A DNA stretch of 63,915 nucleotides from an uncultured Pedobacter sp. (GTDB lineage Bacteria; Bacteroidota; Bacteroidia; Sphingobacteriales; Sphingobacteriaceae), in assembly GCF_913776295.1 (NCBI RefSeq), contig NZ_CAJYOJ010000032.1, positions 1 through 63,915 of the forward strand, read 5' to 3'. How positions within the stretch are numbered: position 1 is the stretch's first letter; every line of letters starts with the position of its first letter. A program made the position numbers and the translations under genes. The notes under the pieces are model-generated. The model ran no database searches and was not told the DNA's origin. It saw only the letters and a program-made list of their open reading frames with translations. Below, in pieces: positions 7,681 to 16,418 of this stretch.

Positions 7681-8070
7681 ATGAAGATTACAAGTCGATT
7701 TTTTGCCTTACTGGATCTTATTAGTATCGTTTTGTTAACCAAACAGTTTTGGCAGATTTTAACACATTTAAATGAAATTCCCGACCAGATCCTTTCACAG
7801 GCTAAAGTAGTTTTACTTTTACCCTTATTTGTTTCATTATTTGTTTCTGCAATCGGGTTAAGCTTATTTAAGAAGTTTGGTTTTATCGCCTATTATATCC
7901 AATTTCCATTTAGGTTGGTGGTATGGGTATTTTCCATCGGTTTTATCACTTTTTTACCTGAAATGTTAGACTTGAGCCAACAGTGGTTTGATATCTTATT
8001 CCGGATCTGTTTTATTGCTGAATTTTTCAGGTTGTATTTTACCATTAAAATTCATCGCTCAGTTTTCTAA
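7681..8070 (+). CDS. Small membrane protein of unknown function
   Basis: A 129-aa protein with four predicted hydrophobic segments (about residues 7-27, 42-62, 68-90, 95-120). No family is recognised. Its ATG directly follows the stop of the TonB-C-like gene, so the two are probably translated together. Its 3' end overlaps the convergent lipid kinase gene by 12 nt. Confidence 0.6.
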   Translation: MKITSRFFALLDLISIVLLTKQFWQILTHLNEIPDQILSQAKVVLLLPLFVSLFVSAIGLSLFKKFGFIAYYIQFPFRLVVWVFSIGFITFLPEMLDLSQQWFDILFRICFIAEFFRLYFTIKIHRSVF

Positions 8071-8931
8071 TACCTCAGGTAAAACCACTGTTATGGCAGC
8101 TGGAAGGATTTTTGCCTCAACCGTATTTACCTTTCCAATGTATTCTCCATCTACCTGGAAGTGCGCTTTGTGTTTGGAAGAAATCTTGACTTCAGCGGTT
8201 TGAAATACCTCTATCTTTTTCGGGTTGAAGGGTAATTTGGTGATCCATATCTTTATAATTTCCAGATAGGAGTAATCCTTTACCAAAACCACTTCAAAAA
8301 GATCATCATTTAATTTTCCGTCAGGATTAATCTTTAATCCGGTTCCATACATCGTAGCATTGGCAATGGCTACCATTGATGCTTTAGAAGTAACGGTTTT
8401 ATCTTTAAGCTTCAATTCTACATCCATTCGCTTGTGGTTCCACAAGGCATGCCAGGTAGCTTTTGCATAACCCCACATCCCTCGCTGGGGCAGGGTATCA
8501 AATTTCTTTACCAGATAGGCATTAAAGCCTAAATCAGATAAATGAATGCTAATCTCGTCGTTAAGTTTAACTACATGAATTTTTTGCAGATGGCCTTCAT
8601 CCAGAATGTCTAAAGCTTGTTCAATATCAGTGGGTATGCCCAATTCTTTTGCCATCCCATTAGCGGAACCGGCAGGAACTATGCCGATGGGCGTTTCAGT
8701 ATGTAATAAACATTCTGCAACCAGTTTCAACGTTCCATCGCCACCAACCGCTACCACACGATCTGCTTTTGCACTTTTGATTTTCTCCTTAATTTTTTCC
8801 AAAGAGCAGTCTTCCGGTAATTCATAAAGATCAATTTCAGTAGTTTTTGAATTGAAATGGGTAGAAATTACTTCCTTTAGGTTAGTATCGTTGCTGCCTG
8901 AGCCCGGATTGATGACGAATAATAATTTCAT
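8059..8931 (-). CDS. Diacylglycerol/lipid kinase family protein
   Basis: A 290-aa DAGK catalytic-domain protein of the YegS/DgkB type, which phosphorylates diacylglycerol or related lipids. The nucleotide motif GGDGT lies at residues 63-67, followed by PIGIVPAGSANG. The C-terminal half carries the usual second beta-sandwich domain. It is divergent from an App1-type phosphatase that would act on the reverse reaction product, phosphatidic acid. The precise lipid substrate cannot be told from sequence. Confidence 0.88.
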   Translation of the reverse strand: MKLLFVINPGSGSNDTNLKEVISTHFNSKTTEIDLYELPEDCSLEKIKEKIKSAKADRVVAVGGDGTLKLVAECLLHTETPIGIVPAGSANGMAKELGIPTDIEQALDILDEGHLQKIHVVKLNDEISIHLSDLGFNAYLVKKFDTLPQRGMWGYAKATWHALWNHKRMDVELKLKDKTVTSKASMVAIANATMYGTGLKINPDGKLNDDLFEVVLVKDYSYLEIIKIWITKLPFNPKKIEVFQTAEVKISSKHKAHFQVDGEYIGKVNTVEAKILPAAITVVLPEVLEN

Positions 8932-8987
8932 GTATTACCTGATGGTTTAATCAACAAACAACTTTAAATAAACTCTGTTTTAACTAG

Positions 8988-9962
8988 ATGAATAAATCTG
9001 TTAGTGTCAAAGTATATCACGGTTATGGGCATGCACACAATCTGGTTGTTTATGGTCATGTTTTTAAACGCAAGGCCAAAACAAGGCAGGTTTACAGTAA
9101 CAATTTGTTTGTTAATATTATCCATCTATTAAAGCTCTTTATCCTAAAACCTTACGCTTTTGTTGAGGTACGTTTAAAATTCTTTGATCAGACCATTTAT
9201 AATAAGACCGAAAGAGATGGTTTCTTTAAGTTTGAATGGAAGGCCGAACACGATGTTCCGGCAGGCTGGCATGAAGTGAAAGTGGAAGCTGTTGATCAGC
9301 ACGGGTCTGTTTTGAATATTGGAGAGGGCAGGGTATTTGTACCACACATTACCCAATATGCCTTTATTTCTGATGTGGATGATACGGTGATGGTTTCTCA
9401 TTCGGCAACTATTGGCAGAAGGTTGAGGGAGTTGTTTATTAAAAATCCGCATACGCGTAAAACCTTTTCAGATACTCCGAGCCACTATCAGCAGTTGGCA
9501 TTTTCGCATACGGATGCAACTCAACCCAACCCTTTTTTTTATGTAAGCAGTAGTGAATGGAACCTTTATGATTACCTTGTTGAAACTTTTAGGTTTAATA
9601 AACTGCCTGAAGGTGCTTTTCTCCTAAACACAATTAAAAGATGGAAAGATCTGATTAAAACAGGTAAGACCGGACATGAAGGCAAATTACTGCGGGTGAT
9701 GCGTATTCTAGATACCTTTCCCAATCAAAAATTTGTATTTTTTGGAGATAATTCACAGCAGGATCCCGAAATTTACAGTGCGATAGTTGAAAAATACCCA
9801 CAGAATATTGAAGCTGTTTACATCCGTAATATCCGTCCTGAAAAGGAGTCAGAAGCAAAAGAATTACTTAGAAAAGTAAAAGCTAAAGGGGTAGAAGCCT
9901 GTTTATTTAAAGATAGTGCGGAAGCGATTGAACATTCTAAATCCATAGGGCTTATTCAGTAG
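8988..9962 (+). CDS. App1-type phosphatidate phosphatase (DUF2183) protein
   Basis: A 324-aa protein. Residues 1-120 form a beta-rich domain of the kind found before App1 catalytic domains. The catalytic part opens with the HAD-like DVDDT motif (Asp129 to Thr133) and continues through FYVSSSEWNLYDYL and FFGDNSQQDPEIY. The fungal family member App1 dephosphorylates phosphatidic acid. There is no signal peptide. The intergenic region with the lipid kinase is 56 nt and probably holds both promoters. Confidence 0.85.
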   Translation: MNKSVSVKVYHGYGHAHNLVVYGHVFKRKAKTRQVYSNNLFVNIIHLLKLFILKPYAFVEVRLKFFDQTIYNKTERDGFFKFEWKAEHDVPAGWHEVKVEAVDQHGSVLNIGEGRVFVPHITQYAFISDVDDTVMVSHSATIGRRLRELFIKNPHTRKTFSDTPSHYQQLAFSHTDATQPNPFFYVSSSEWNLYDYLVETFRFNKLPEGAFLLNTIKRWKDLIKTGKTGHEGKLLRVMRILDTFPNQKFVFFGDNSQQDPEIYSAIVEKYPQNIEAVYIRNIRPEKESEAKELLRKVKAKGVEACLFKDSAEAIEHSKSIGLIQ

Positions 9963-9989
9963 TTTTTGGAGCGCAATTGTTGTGCTCTT

Positions 9990-10195
9990 CGGTTGCGGTA
10001 GTCCCGCTTTCCTTCCTGCCCCGATGAAATATCGTGGGCATCCATTCAATCGGGGCTAGGTACAAATTTTTTTGCAAATGGGGACAGGCCAAAATTCAAT
10101 AAACCTGACAGGAGCGGGCACCGAGCGCAGCGAGGTAAAGCGGATGGCAGGACTTTCGGATCCGATAAACACAGAACCCTGCTTTTCAAAAATAC
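9990..10195. repeat. Composite inverted-repeat element
   Basis: The right arm, 10095-10191, shares the words AATAAACC-GACAG, GCGCAGCGAGG and GGATGGC-GGACTT with copies at 53133-53235, 61174-61290 and 61544-61660. The left arm (9995-10060, with AGTCCCGCTTTCC and CGGGGCTAGGT) resembles the reverse complement of the right arm. The 414-nt gap between the App1 and YccF genes contains nothing else recognisable. Confidence 0.6.
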
Positions 10196-10376
10196 AGGAG
10201 ATATACGACGAAATGTCGTGATTGTAAGCCAGGGATTGGATGAGCCGAAGCAATCTGATACATTAACTGGCGATTGAGATTGCCAGCCTGTTGCCGACAG
10301 GCTTCGTCGGCTGAAAAGCCTTCTTGCAACGACGAATAAGTCATGGGAATGAAGGAGCTATATAGATTTATTCAAA

Positions 10377-10745
10377 TCAGGAAATCGATTTTCCGAAAGG
10401 CGTAAAGGCCAGATTCATCAGTTTAAAATGCTGGCGGCCGAACGGAATGCCTATGATCGTAATGCAAAGCAATATTCCGAAAAATAAATGTGTTAAGGCA
10501 ATCCAGAACCCTCCACAGAAAACCCAGATTAAATTCATAATGGTTGACAGGCAGCCGGTATTTGAGGAAGTATCAGTTATTTTAACACCAAAAGGTGCAA
10601 GGCCTACGATGGCAAATTTAAAACACTGTATGCCAAAGGGAATTCCCACGATGGTTAGGCAAAGAATTAATCCTCCGATTACATATTCAAGGAAAATAAA
10701 GATCCCTCCAAATATAATCCAGATAATATTGCCTATTAAGTTCAT
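10377..10745 (-). CDS. yccF: YccF domain membrane protein
   Basis: A 122-aa inner-membrane protein with two copies of the YccF repeat: GGLILCLTIVGIPFG in the first half and FGILLCITIIGIPFG in the second, each followed by an APFG/TPFG turn. The family is common but its role is unknown. It is monocistronic here. Confidence 0.88.
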   Translation of the reverse strand: MNLIGNIIWIIFGGIFIFLEYVIGGLILCLTIVGIPFGIQCFKFAIVGLAPFGVKITDTSSNTGCLSTIMNLIWVFCGGFWIALTHLFFGILLCITIIGIPFGRQHFKLMNLAFTPFGKSIS

Positions 10746-10849
10746 GTTGCTTTTAATGTTAAGACTTAATATCGGATATTTTGTTACAGTCTGATCATAT
10801 ATTCATTGATTTCTTTGTAATTTAGAATTACACACAAAAGAAACACAAT

Positions 10850-11203
10850 ATGAAAAAATTAACCCTGGCAGCGGCAATGACCACTTGCTTTTGGCTGTCT
10901 CATGCCAAAGCACAAAATGTAAACGGCAAGAAATTGGCCAATATCCATGTAGATTACATTCAAATTCGCGCGATAAGAAGCTTTTTAGCTGATAAACAAT
11001 GGATTGCGCTCGAGTACGGACAAAAAATAGGTGATTATAGCGAACTATATATCAGAGATGATAATGATAAAAAAATTGAATTTAATTCAGCAATTGATGC
11101 GGTGAATAAAATGAAGTCCTACGGTTATGAATTATTTAGTGTCTACACAGAGCAGATAGACCAATCTTCAAACAGGCCGGTTTATGTTTTAAAAAAGAAG
11201 TAG
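10850..11203 (+). CDS. Small secreted protein of unknown function
   Basis: A 117-aa protein with a clear signal peptide cut near SHAKAQ (residues 1-22). The mature part is mixed alpha/beta with no cysteine and no recognised domain. Its closing segment (YGYELFSVYTE...YVLKKK) resembles small exported Bacteroidota proteins of unknown role. It stands alone between YccF and the convergent DUF1501 gene. Confidence 0.55.
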   Translation: MKKLTLAAAMTTCFWLSHAKAQNVNGKKLANIHVDYIQIRAIRSFLADKQWIALEYGQKIGDYSELYIRDDNDKKIEFNSAIDAVNKMKSYGYELFSVYTEQIDQSSNRPVYVLKKK

Positions 11204-11263
11204 ATCATAAAGAAGTCAAGTTTCATAACACCCTTGCCATTAAACTTGACTTCTTTGTAAACC

Positions 11264-12463
11264 TTATATAAAATCCAGCGTATTAAACTTTTTATTCAGG
11301 ATATCGGCATTATTTACATCCAGCCATTTATCTAAAATGGTACCGTAAACCTGCCTGAAATCCAGCTGGTATTTTAAATCTCCGGTGTCTAAATCGCTTA
11401 GGTTAGGCGCCGCATTGAAGATGCCCTGTTTCTTCAATCTCCCACCAAAAACGAACATGTTATTTGCCGTTCCGTGATCGGTTCCATTGCTGGCATTTTG
11501 CTCTACCCTGCGGCCAAATTCAGAGAAGGTAATCACTAAAGTATCTTCAAGCTTATTGTTCGATTTTAGGTCTTTCAGGAAGGCTGCCATGCCTTCGCTG
11601 TACTGTTTAAGCAGGTTGCCTTGCTGACCAGTCTGATTCACGTGGGTATCAAAACCGCTTAACGACACATAATAAACCCTCGTTTTTAATCCTGAAGAAA
11701 TAAATTTTGAAACTGTTTTTAATTGATTGGCAAAACCCGAATTGGGGTAGGTGAATTTAGACTGATAAACTTTGGAAGTATTTTGTATATAATTTGCTGA
11801 TGACGAGGTTTCGATCATGGTTTTATATAAATAACCTAAATTATCTTCATCTAAATGTTCCTTGTCATTCTGCAACATGGCTTTAAAAAACGGATCATTG
11901 GTATTGCGGAACAAAGCTGCAGGATCTTTTAATGCAATTCCTTTTTTGGTCTGACCTTTCATGGCCAACGAGAGTGAGTCGTCAACTTCTATCGCAGTAT
12001 AGGGGAATTTGCAGGTTTGGCAGTTACTGTCTAAATAACGGCCAATCCATCCGGTTGATAAAAATTGGTTACTATCACTACCAGTTTGCCAGATATCCAT
12101 CGATCGGAAGTGTGAACGGTCGGGATTTGGATAGCCCACGTCGTTGATAATGGTCATCCAGCCTTGGTCATAAATCTCTTGCAGGGCGGCCATATTCGGG
12201 TTTAACCCCTGCATATCATTCAGTTTAATTACTTCTTCGGGTTTAATGGCAATACTGTTTCGTTTTTGATAGTAAATATCGTTTCCAAAAGGAACCACCG
12301 TATTAAGGCCGTCATTTCCGCCAGATAGCTGTACAACAACCAGATTTTTATAGAGGCTTAATTCGTCGAGTGCCATGGCCTCAAGTGGTTTCATAAAGGC
12401 AGGAACAAATAGCGAACCTGCTGCAACAAACCCTGTATTTCTTAAAAAATTTCTTCTGTTCAT
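11264..12463 (-). CDS. DUF1501 protein with Tat signal
   Basis: A 399-aa sulfatase-like DUF1501 protein. The N-terminus carries a twin-arginine motif RRNFLRN (residues 3-9) and a hydrophobic stretch, so it is probably exported folded. Family segments VVVQLSGGNDGLNTVVP and FSEFGRRVEQNASNGTDHGTAN are present. It follows a DUF1800 gene on the same strand with a 114-nt gap. These two families are nearly always paired in Bacteroidota and Planctomycetota; the function is unknown. Confidence 0.9.
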   Translation of the reverse strand: MNRRNFLRNTGFVAAGSLFVPAFMKPLEAMALDELSLYKNLVVVQLSGGNDGLNTVVPFGNDIYYQKRNSIAIKPEEVIKLNDMQGLNPNMAALQEIYDQGWMTIINDVGYPNPDRSHFRSMDIWQTGSDSNQFLSTGWIGRYLDSNCQTCKFPYTAIEVDDSLSLAMKGQTKKGIALKDPAALFRNTNDPFFKAMLQNDKEHLDEDNLGYLYKTMIETSSSANYIQNTSKVYQSKFTYPNSGFANQLKTVSKFISSGLKTRVYYVSLSGFDTHVNQTGQQGNLLKQYSEGMAAFLKDLKSNNKLEDTLVITFSEFGRRVEQNASNGTDHGTANNMFVFGGRLKKQGIFNAAPNLSDLDTGDLKYQLDFRQVYGTILDKWLDVNNADILNKKFNTLDFI

Positions 12464-12577
12464 CTTGTTAGTGTTTTCTGTTCACTTGTCAATGGTTCAT
12501 ATTTTATCACTGATAGCCTGAGTGTTTAGTGAAATGGTTATCAACCATGAGCCATCAAACGATCAACCAATATGCAC

Positions 12578-14020
12578 CTAGCACAACTGATACTCAGGCA
12601 TGCTGGTAATTTCTACTGCTGTACTCCTTAAACCTTTATTATCGCTCACCATTGTAGTTATTTTAGAATTTAATTTCGGTTGCAATAAATATTCGGTAAG
12701 TTCCAATGGCGTTAATCCTTTTGGTAAAGTGCTTAAAAATTTTGGCCAGTTCGCATTCGCATTGACGTACGATTTTGGTTTGGTATTGGCATTTGCATTA
12801 CTCGTAGCCGTTCTGCTTAAAGCGATTACAGCTTCATCTTCAGGATCGGCTTTGCCACTAAAATCAATTTCCCCATCATTTAAAACGAGCGAAGGTATCC
12901 GCATTCTTAACATTAACGATGAGCTGTCAATCCAGCTTTGTCCGCCAGGCCAGCCTGCAACATTGGGGGGATTAAATAAATATTGCCCCAAACTGCTCTG
13001 TAACTGTATTAAAACCTGTGGCTTGTTATAGGTAACATAAAACTCCCGACTCAAACCGACTAAAAACTCGGCTGGCGATTTAATTTTGGTGCCTACATTT
13101 TCCGGGCTATAAAACCAATCGGACGTAAACATTTTTTTCATCATGGAAGCGATATCGTATTTCGAATTATAAAAATGTGTGGCCAGTTCTTTAACATGTG
13201 CCTCATTTGGATTATCGTTAACGAAGAATTTATAGACTTTCCAGGCTATAAATTGTGCGGTTTCAGGCTTTTCGAGAATAATATCAATAATATTCTCGCC
13301 TTCAAAATTCCCTATTTTACCGAAAAAGGTTTTTGTTCCGCTATCGTGCTGGTTTTTCCTGAAAATAAACGAACCGTCTTTGTCGTACATCCAGCCCGTA
13401 AACGAGCGGGCAGATTCTTTAATGTCCTGCTCGGTATAATTTCCCCTTCCTAAAGTGAAGAGCTCCATGAGTTCCCGGGCGAAGTTTTCATTTGGTTTAC
13501 CTTTTTTATTCTGCTGGTTATTCAGGTATTGTAGCATTGCAGGCGATTTAGATACCTCGACCAATAAGGTTTTAAAGCTGCCTAAGGCATTTGCCCTTTG
13601 GATATTGTTTAGTTGTTGCGCAAAAAAAGGATTGTTGCTGCGACAGGCAAAATGACCATGCCAAAAGAGGGTCATCTTCTCCCTCAACGGTGCATCAGTA
13701 TTGATCATTTTGGTAACGAAAGCAATATTTAGGTCGCGGCTCACCTCATTCTGCTCACGGATAATCTGCTGCCGCATTTTTTTTTCATCATCAGTCAGAT
13801 CTTTTTTCGCATATAAGCCGGCCTGCACCAGAAGATGCCGTTTTGATTCAAAATCGTTTACCAAGTTAATTGGATCTTCTTTCTGTGAATCTTTAAGCAA
13901 ATTATCTACTACTTTATCTAATTTTTTCCTGCTTAATTTTTGTAAGTCGGCATAAGAAATTCCGAAGCCCGCCCGGTTGTAAAGATGTTTTATTTTTAGA
14001 AAATTATCTTTCGTGTTCAT
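12578..14020 (-). CDS. DUF1800 protein
   Basis: A 480-aa protein of the DUF1800 family, first gene of the DUF1800-DUF1501 pair. Typical segments are LYNRAGFGISYADL, LFWHGHFACR, NENFARELMELFTLG and FNPPNVAGWPGG. No signal peptide is seen, in contrast to its Tat-dependent partner. A low-complexity Asn/Ala stretch lies near residues 405-425. Function unknown. Confidence 0.9.
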   Translation of the reverse strand: MNTKDNFLKIKHLYNRAGFGISYADLQKLSRKKLDKVVDNLLKDSQKEDPINLVNDFESKRHLLVQAGLYAKKDLTDDEKKMRQQIIREQNEVSRDLNIAFVTKMINTDAPLREKMTLFWHGHFACRSNNPFFAQQLNNIQRANALGSFKTLLVEVSKSPAMLQYLNNQQNKKGKPNENFARELMELFTLGRGNYTEQDIKESARSFTGWMYDKDGSFIFRKNQHDSGTKTFFGKIGNFEGENIIDIILEKPETAQFIAWKVYKFFVNDNPNEAHVKELATHFYNSKYDIASMMKKMFTSDWFYSPENVGTKIKSPAEFLVGLSREFYVTYNKPQVLIQLQSSLGQYLFNPPNVAGWPGGQSWIDSSSLMLRMRIPSLVLNDGEIDFSGKADPEDEAVIALSRTATSNANANTKPKSYVNANANWPKFLSTLPKGLTPLELTEYLLQPKLNSKITTMVSDNKGLRSTAVEITSMPEYQLC

Positions 14021-14093
14021 AATGGACTGTTTTACAATATGACTTGTTTGAAACCCGAGGGTTTAATCTTTGTTTTCTTTCTTATTTTTGGTC

Positions 14094-14726
14094 ATGTTTT
14101 TTCAGCTACTAGATGATCATCCTGGCTTTCCTGATCCGGCTTTGGCAGAGGAGGATGGTTTGTTAGCCGTTGGGGGCGATTTAAGTACGGAGCGATTACT
14201 GATTGCCTATTCAAATGGTATATTTCCATGGTTTAGCGAGGGTGAACCAATTCTATGGTATTCGCCACACGACCGCTGTGTGATTTACCCAGATAAAATC
14301 AAGGTCAGTAAAAGCATGAGGAAAATTTTAAAGCAGGAGGTTTTCAAGATTACTTTTAACCAGGCTTTTGCTGAGGTAATCCAAAATTGCGCTAATACAG
14401 TAAGAAAAGGGCAGGATGGAACCTGGATTACCCATGAAATGCAAGATGCTTATACCAAGCTCCATCACCAGGGCTATGCACATAGTGTAGAGGTTTGGCA
14501 GGAAGGGAAATTAGTTGGGGGCTTGTATGGTTTAGAGGTTAACCGTGTTTTTTGCGGCGAAAGTATGTTTAGCCATGTGAGTAATGCTTCAAAGGCAGCA
14601 TTGATTTTTTTAAGCAAGATGAATATCGATTTGATCGATTGTCAATTGCCAAATGATCATTTGATGAGTTTGGGTGCCGTAATGATCAGCAGGGAATTGT
14701 ACATGGAAATGCTTCAAACTTCTTAA
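14094..14726 (+). CDS. aat: Leucyl/phenylalanyl-tRNA-protein transferase
   Basis: Transfers Leu or Phe from aminoacyl-tRNA to the N-terminal Lys or Arg of proteins, marking them for ClpS/ClpAP degradation (N-end rule). The 210-aa length fits. Motifs seen: FPDPALAEEDGLLAVGGDL, YSNGIFPWF, WYSPHDRC, WITHEM and GGLYGLEVNRVFCGESMFS. ATG 14094 is chosen because it gives the usual start; a TTG at 14070 would add eight hydrophobic residues not typical of the family. Confidence 0.95.
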   Translation: MFFQLLDDHPGFPDPALAEEDGLLAVGGDLSTERLLIAYSNGIFPWFSEGEPILWYSPHDRCVIYPDKIKVSKSMRKILKQEVFKITFNQAFAEVIQNCANTVRKGQDGTWITHEMQDAYTKLHHQGYAHSVEVWQEGKLVGGLYGLEVNRVFCGESMFSHVSNASKAALIFLSKMNIDLIDCQLPNDHLMSLGAVMISRELYMEMLQTS

Positions 14727-14791
14727 AGCTACTACACTTAACTTTGCTGTTTCAAATGAATAATGATGAGCCAAACTATCTATAAAACAAA

Positions 14792-14824
14792 ACCTGCAAA
14801 CTTTTGGCCTGCAGGTCCTTTATT
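14792..14824 (+). terminator. Possible terminator after aat
   Basis: ACCTGCA (14792-14798) pairs with TGCAGGT (14810-14816), followed by a T-rich stretch. The stem is short and the T run interrupted, so the call is tentative. Confidence 0.4.
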
Positions 14825-14894
14825 ATTTTTTTGTTGAAATTATAAATCGCAATTCTTGTCGATCTTCATTATAAACGAGGACCATATAATATGA

Positions 14895-15677
14895 TTATAA
14901 TTCTCTTACCCAGATGTTTCTGAAACTGATCGCTGGACTAGGGTCACCATGATCTTGCAATTTTATAGAAGCCGGGCCATGTTTTTTATACTCGGGGGCG
15001 CCGATATACCTTGTTGGACCTTTTAATACAAATCCATTCTGTAAGAGTACACCATTTAGAAATAAAGTAACACTGGCTGGTTTTTGTACTGTTCCATCTT
15101 CATTAAAACGTGGTGCATTCCAAATGATATCGTAATATTGCCATTCACCAGGTTTTTTGTTAGCATTAGCTAAAGGAATTGCTTGCTTGTAAACGCTTCC
15201 TGTTTGTCCGTTCACATAGGTTTTATTGTTATAAACGTCTAAAATCTGGATTTCATAACCATCATCACCACCTCCTGTTGAAGCTAAAAATACCCCACTG
15301 TTCCCACGTGCCTGACCTTCACCAGAAATGTTTTCTGGTATCTTCCATTCCATATGTAGTTGGTAATCAGTAAACTTTTTATTGGTTTCGATGTTCCCTG
15401 TCCCTTTTTTTACAGTGAAAAAGCCATCATCAATCGTCCATTCAGCAGGCTTAGATGGATCTTTAACAGAATGCCATGCATCTAAATTTCTTCCGCCAAA
15501 AAGAATAATAGCATCAGATGGTGCATCCTGAGGCAATTTACCCGGTGTAACAATTTTAGGGACAGGTTGCCAAACTTCAGTTGTTTTAGGGTCATTGGCA
15601 GGATCCGGTTTCTTATCTTGCGCCATAGCTTTCCCGGCAAAAAGTGCGGGGATAAATAATAGTGTGTACTTGTTCAT
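14895..15677 (-). CDS. Secreted DUF1080 (3-keto-disaccharide hydrolase) domain protein
   Basis: A 260-aa protein with a signal peptide (residues 1-19, ending MAQ). Residues 55-260 form the concanavalin-like DUF1080 domain: FGGRNLDAWHS, YQLHMEWKIPE, NSGVFL, YEIQILD, YDIIWNAPRF, and the ending ISFRNIWVREL. Family members hydrolyse 3-keto-glycosides or bind glycans. No sugar-oxidising partner lies nearby, so the substrate is unknown. Confidence 0.85.
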   Translation of the reverse strand: MNKYTLLFIPALFAGKAMAQDKKPDPANDPKTTEVWQPVPKIVTPGKLPQDAPSDAIILFGGRNLDAWHSVKDPSKPAEWTIDDGFFTVKKGTGNIETNKKFTDYQLHMEWKIPENISGEGQARGNSGVFLASTGGGDDGYEIQILDVYNNKTYVNGQTGSVYKQAIPLANANKKPGEWQYYDIIWNAPRFNEDGTVQKPASVTLFLNGVLLQNGFVLKGPTRYIGAPEYKKHGPASIKLQDHGDPSPAISFRNIWVREL

Positions 15678-15742
15678 GATTGTGGTTTAACTTTTTAAAG
15701 TTAACCAGTTTATTAAGAAATGGAAATTTAGTATTTAAAATT

Positions 15743-16060
15743 TTACCCTAAATCGTCAACAACATAGGTTTCAGTAATCACTACTTCATCAGGAGCTACG
15801 TCTTCTTTGCGTTGCTCTGCCAGATCGCGCATTGGGCAATAGCCCGTAATACCGCGGTAAAGTAGCCCCGCACCAATTGCAGCACCAGTTAAGCCAATTA
15901 CAGGATGCGAAAAAATGCTGGTGATACCCTTAAGAAATAAATAAGTACCTGCGGCACCAGATAACCAACGTTCTGATTTTGAGACATTTTCGAATAATTC
16001 CGGATATTTCCATGCCTCTTTAACATTGTTAACAGCAGTATTAAAATCTTGATTTGTCAT
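15743..16060 (-). CDS. DUF2892 (YgaP-like) membrane protein
   Basis: A 105-aa protein with a DUF2892 core: SERWLSGAAGTYLFLKG, then FSHPVIGLTGAAIGAGLLYRGITGYCPM. Two membrane helices are expected (about 30-50 and 52-70). The C-terminal tail is acidic. Role unknown. It precedes the DUF1080 gene on the same strand with a gap of 65 nt. Confidence 0.8.
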   Translation of the reverse strand: MTNQDFNTAVNNVKEAWKYPELFENVSKSERWLSGAAGTYLFLKGITSIFSHPVIGLTGAAIGAGLLYRGITGYCPMRDLAEQRKEDVAPDEVVITETYVVDDLG

Positions 16061-16199
16061 AATAATAGAATTTATGTTCCATTATATAACAACCAGGGAG
16101 AGAATGAGTTTTGAAAAGAAATTTAAATTGTTTCCTCTATGAAATTTATCGTTATTTTGAATGTAGCTCAACGGAATGTCAAAATCTATAAAGTAATCT

Positions 16200-16411
16200 G
16201 TCATTCTGAACGTAGTGAAGAATCTTTAAAAGATGAAAACTTAAGCCCTCTGATGAAGATCCTTCATTGCATTCAGGATGACAACCAGACCTTAATTGAT
16301 ATCTCTGATATCATCTTTACTCGGCGATTTAAAGAAACTTCTTCGATAGTGATCAATGAATACGAAAATTGAAGCCCACTGATAAAGATCCTTCATTGCA
16401 TTCAGGATGAC
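16200..16411. repeat. GTCATnCTGAA-type dispersed repeats
   Basis: GTCATTCTGAA (16200-16210) and TTCAGGATGAC (16272-16282) form an imperfect inverted repeat; a right half recurs at 16387-16411. The open frame that crosses this stretch is a by-product of the repeat and lacks gene character. The 358-nt gap holds nothing else recognisable. Confidence 0.6.
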
Positions 16412-16418
16412 ATAGATA

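Noticed and set aside
16139..16372. Open frame of 77 codons on the plus strand
   Set aside because: It runs through the GTCATnCTGAA repeat family and has no protein character; treated as repeat.
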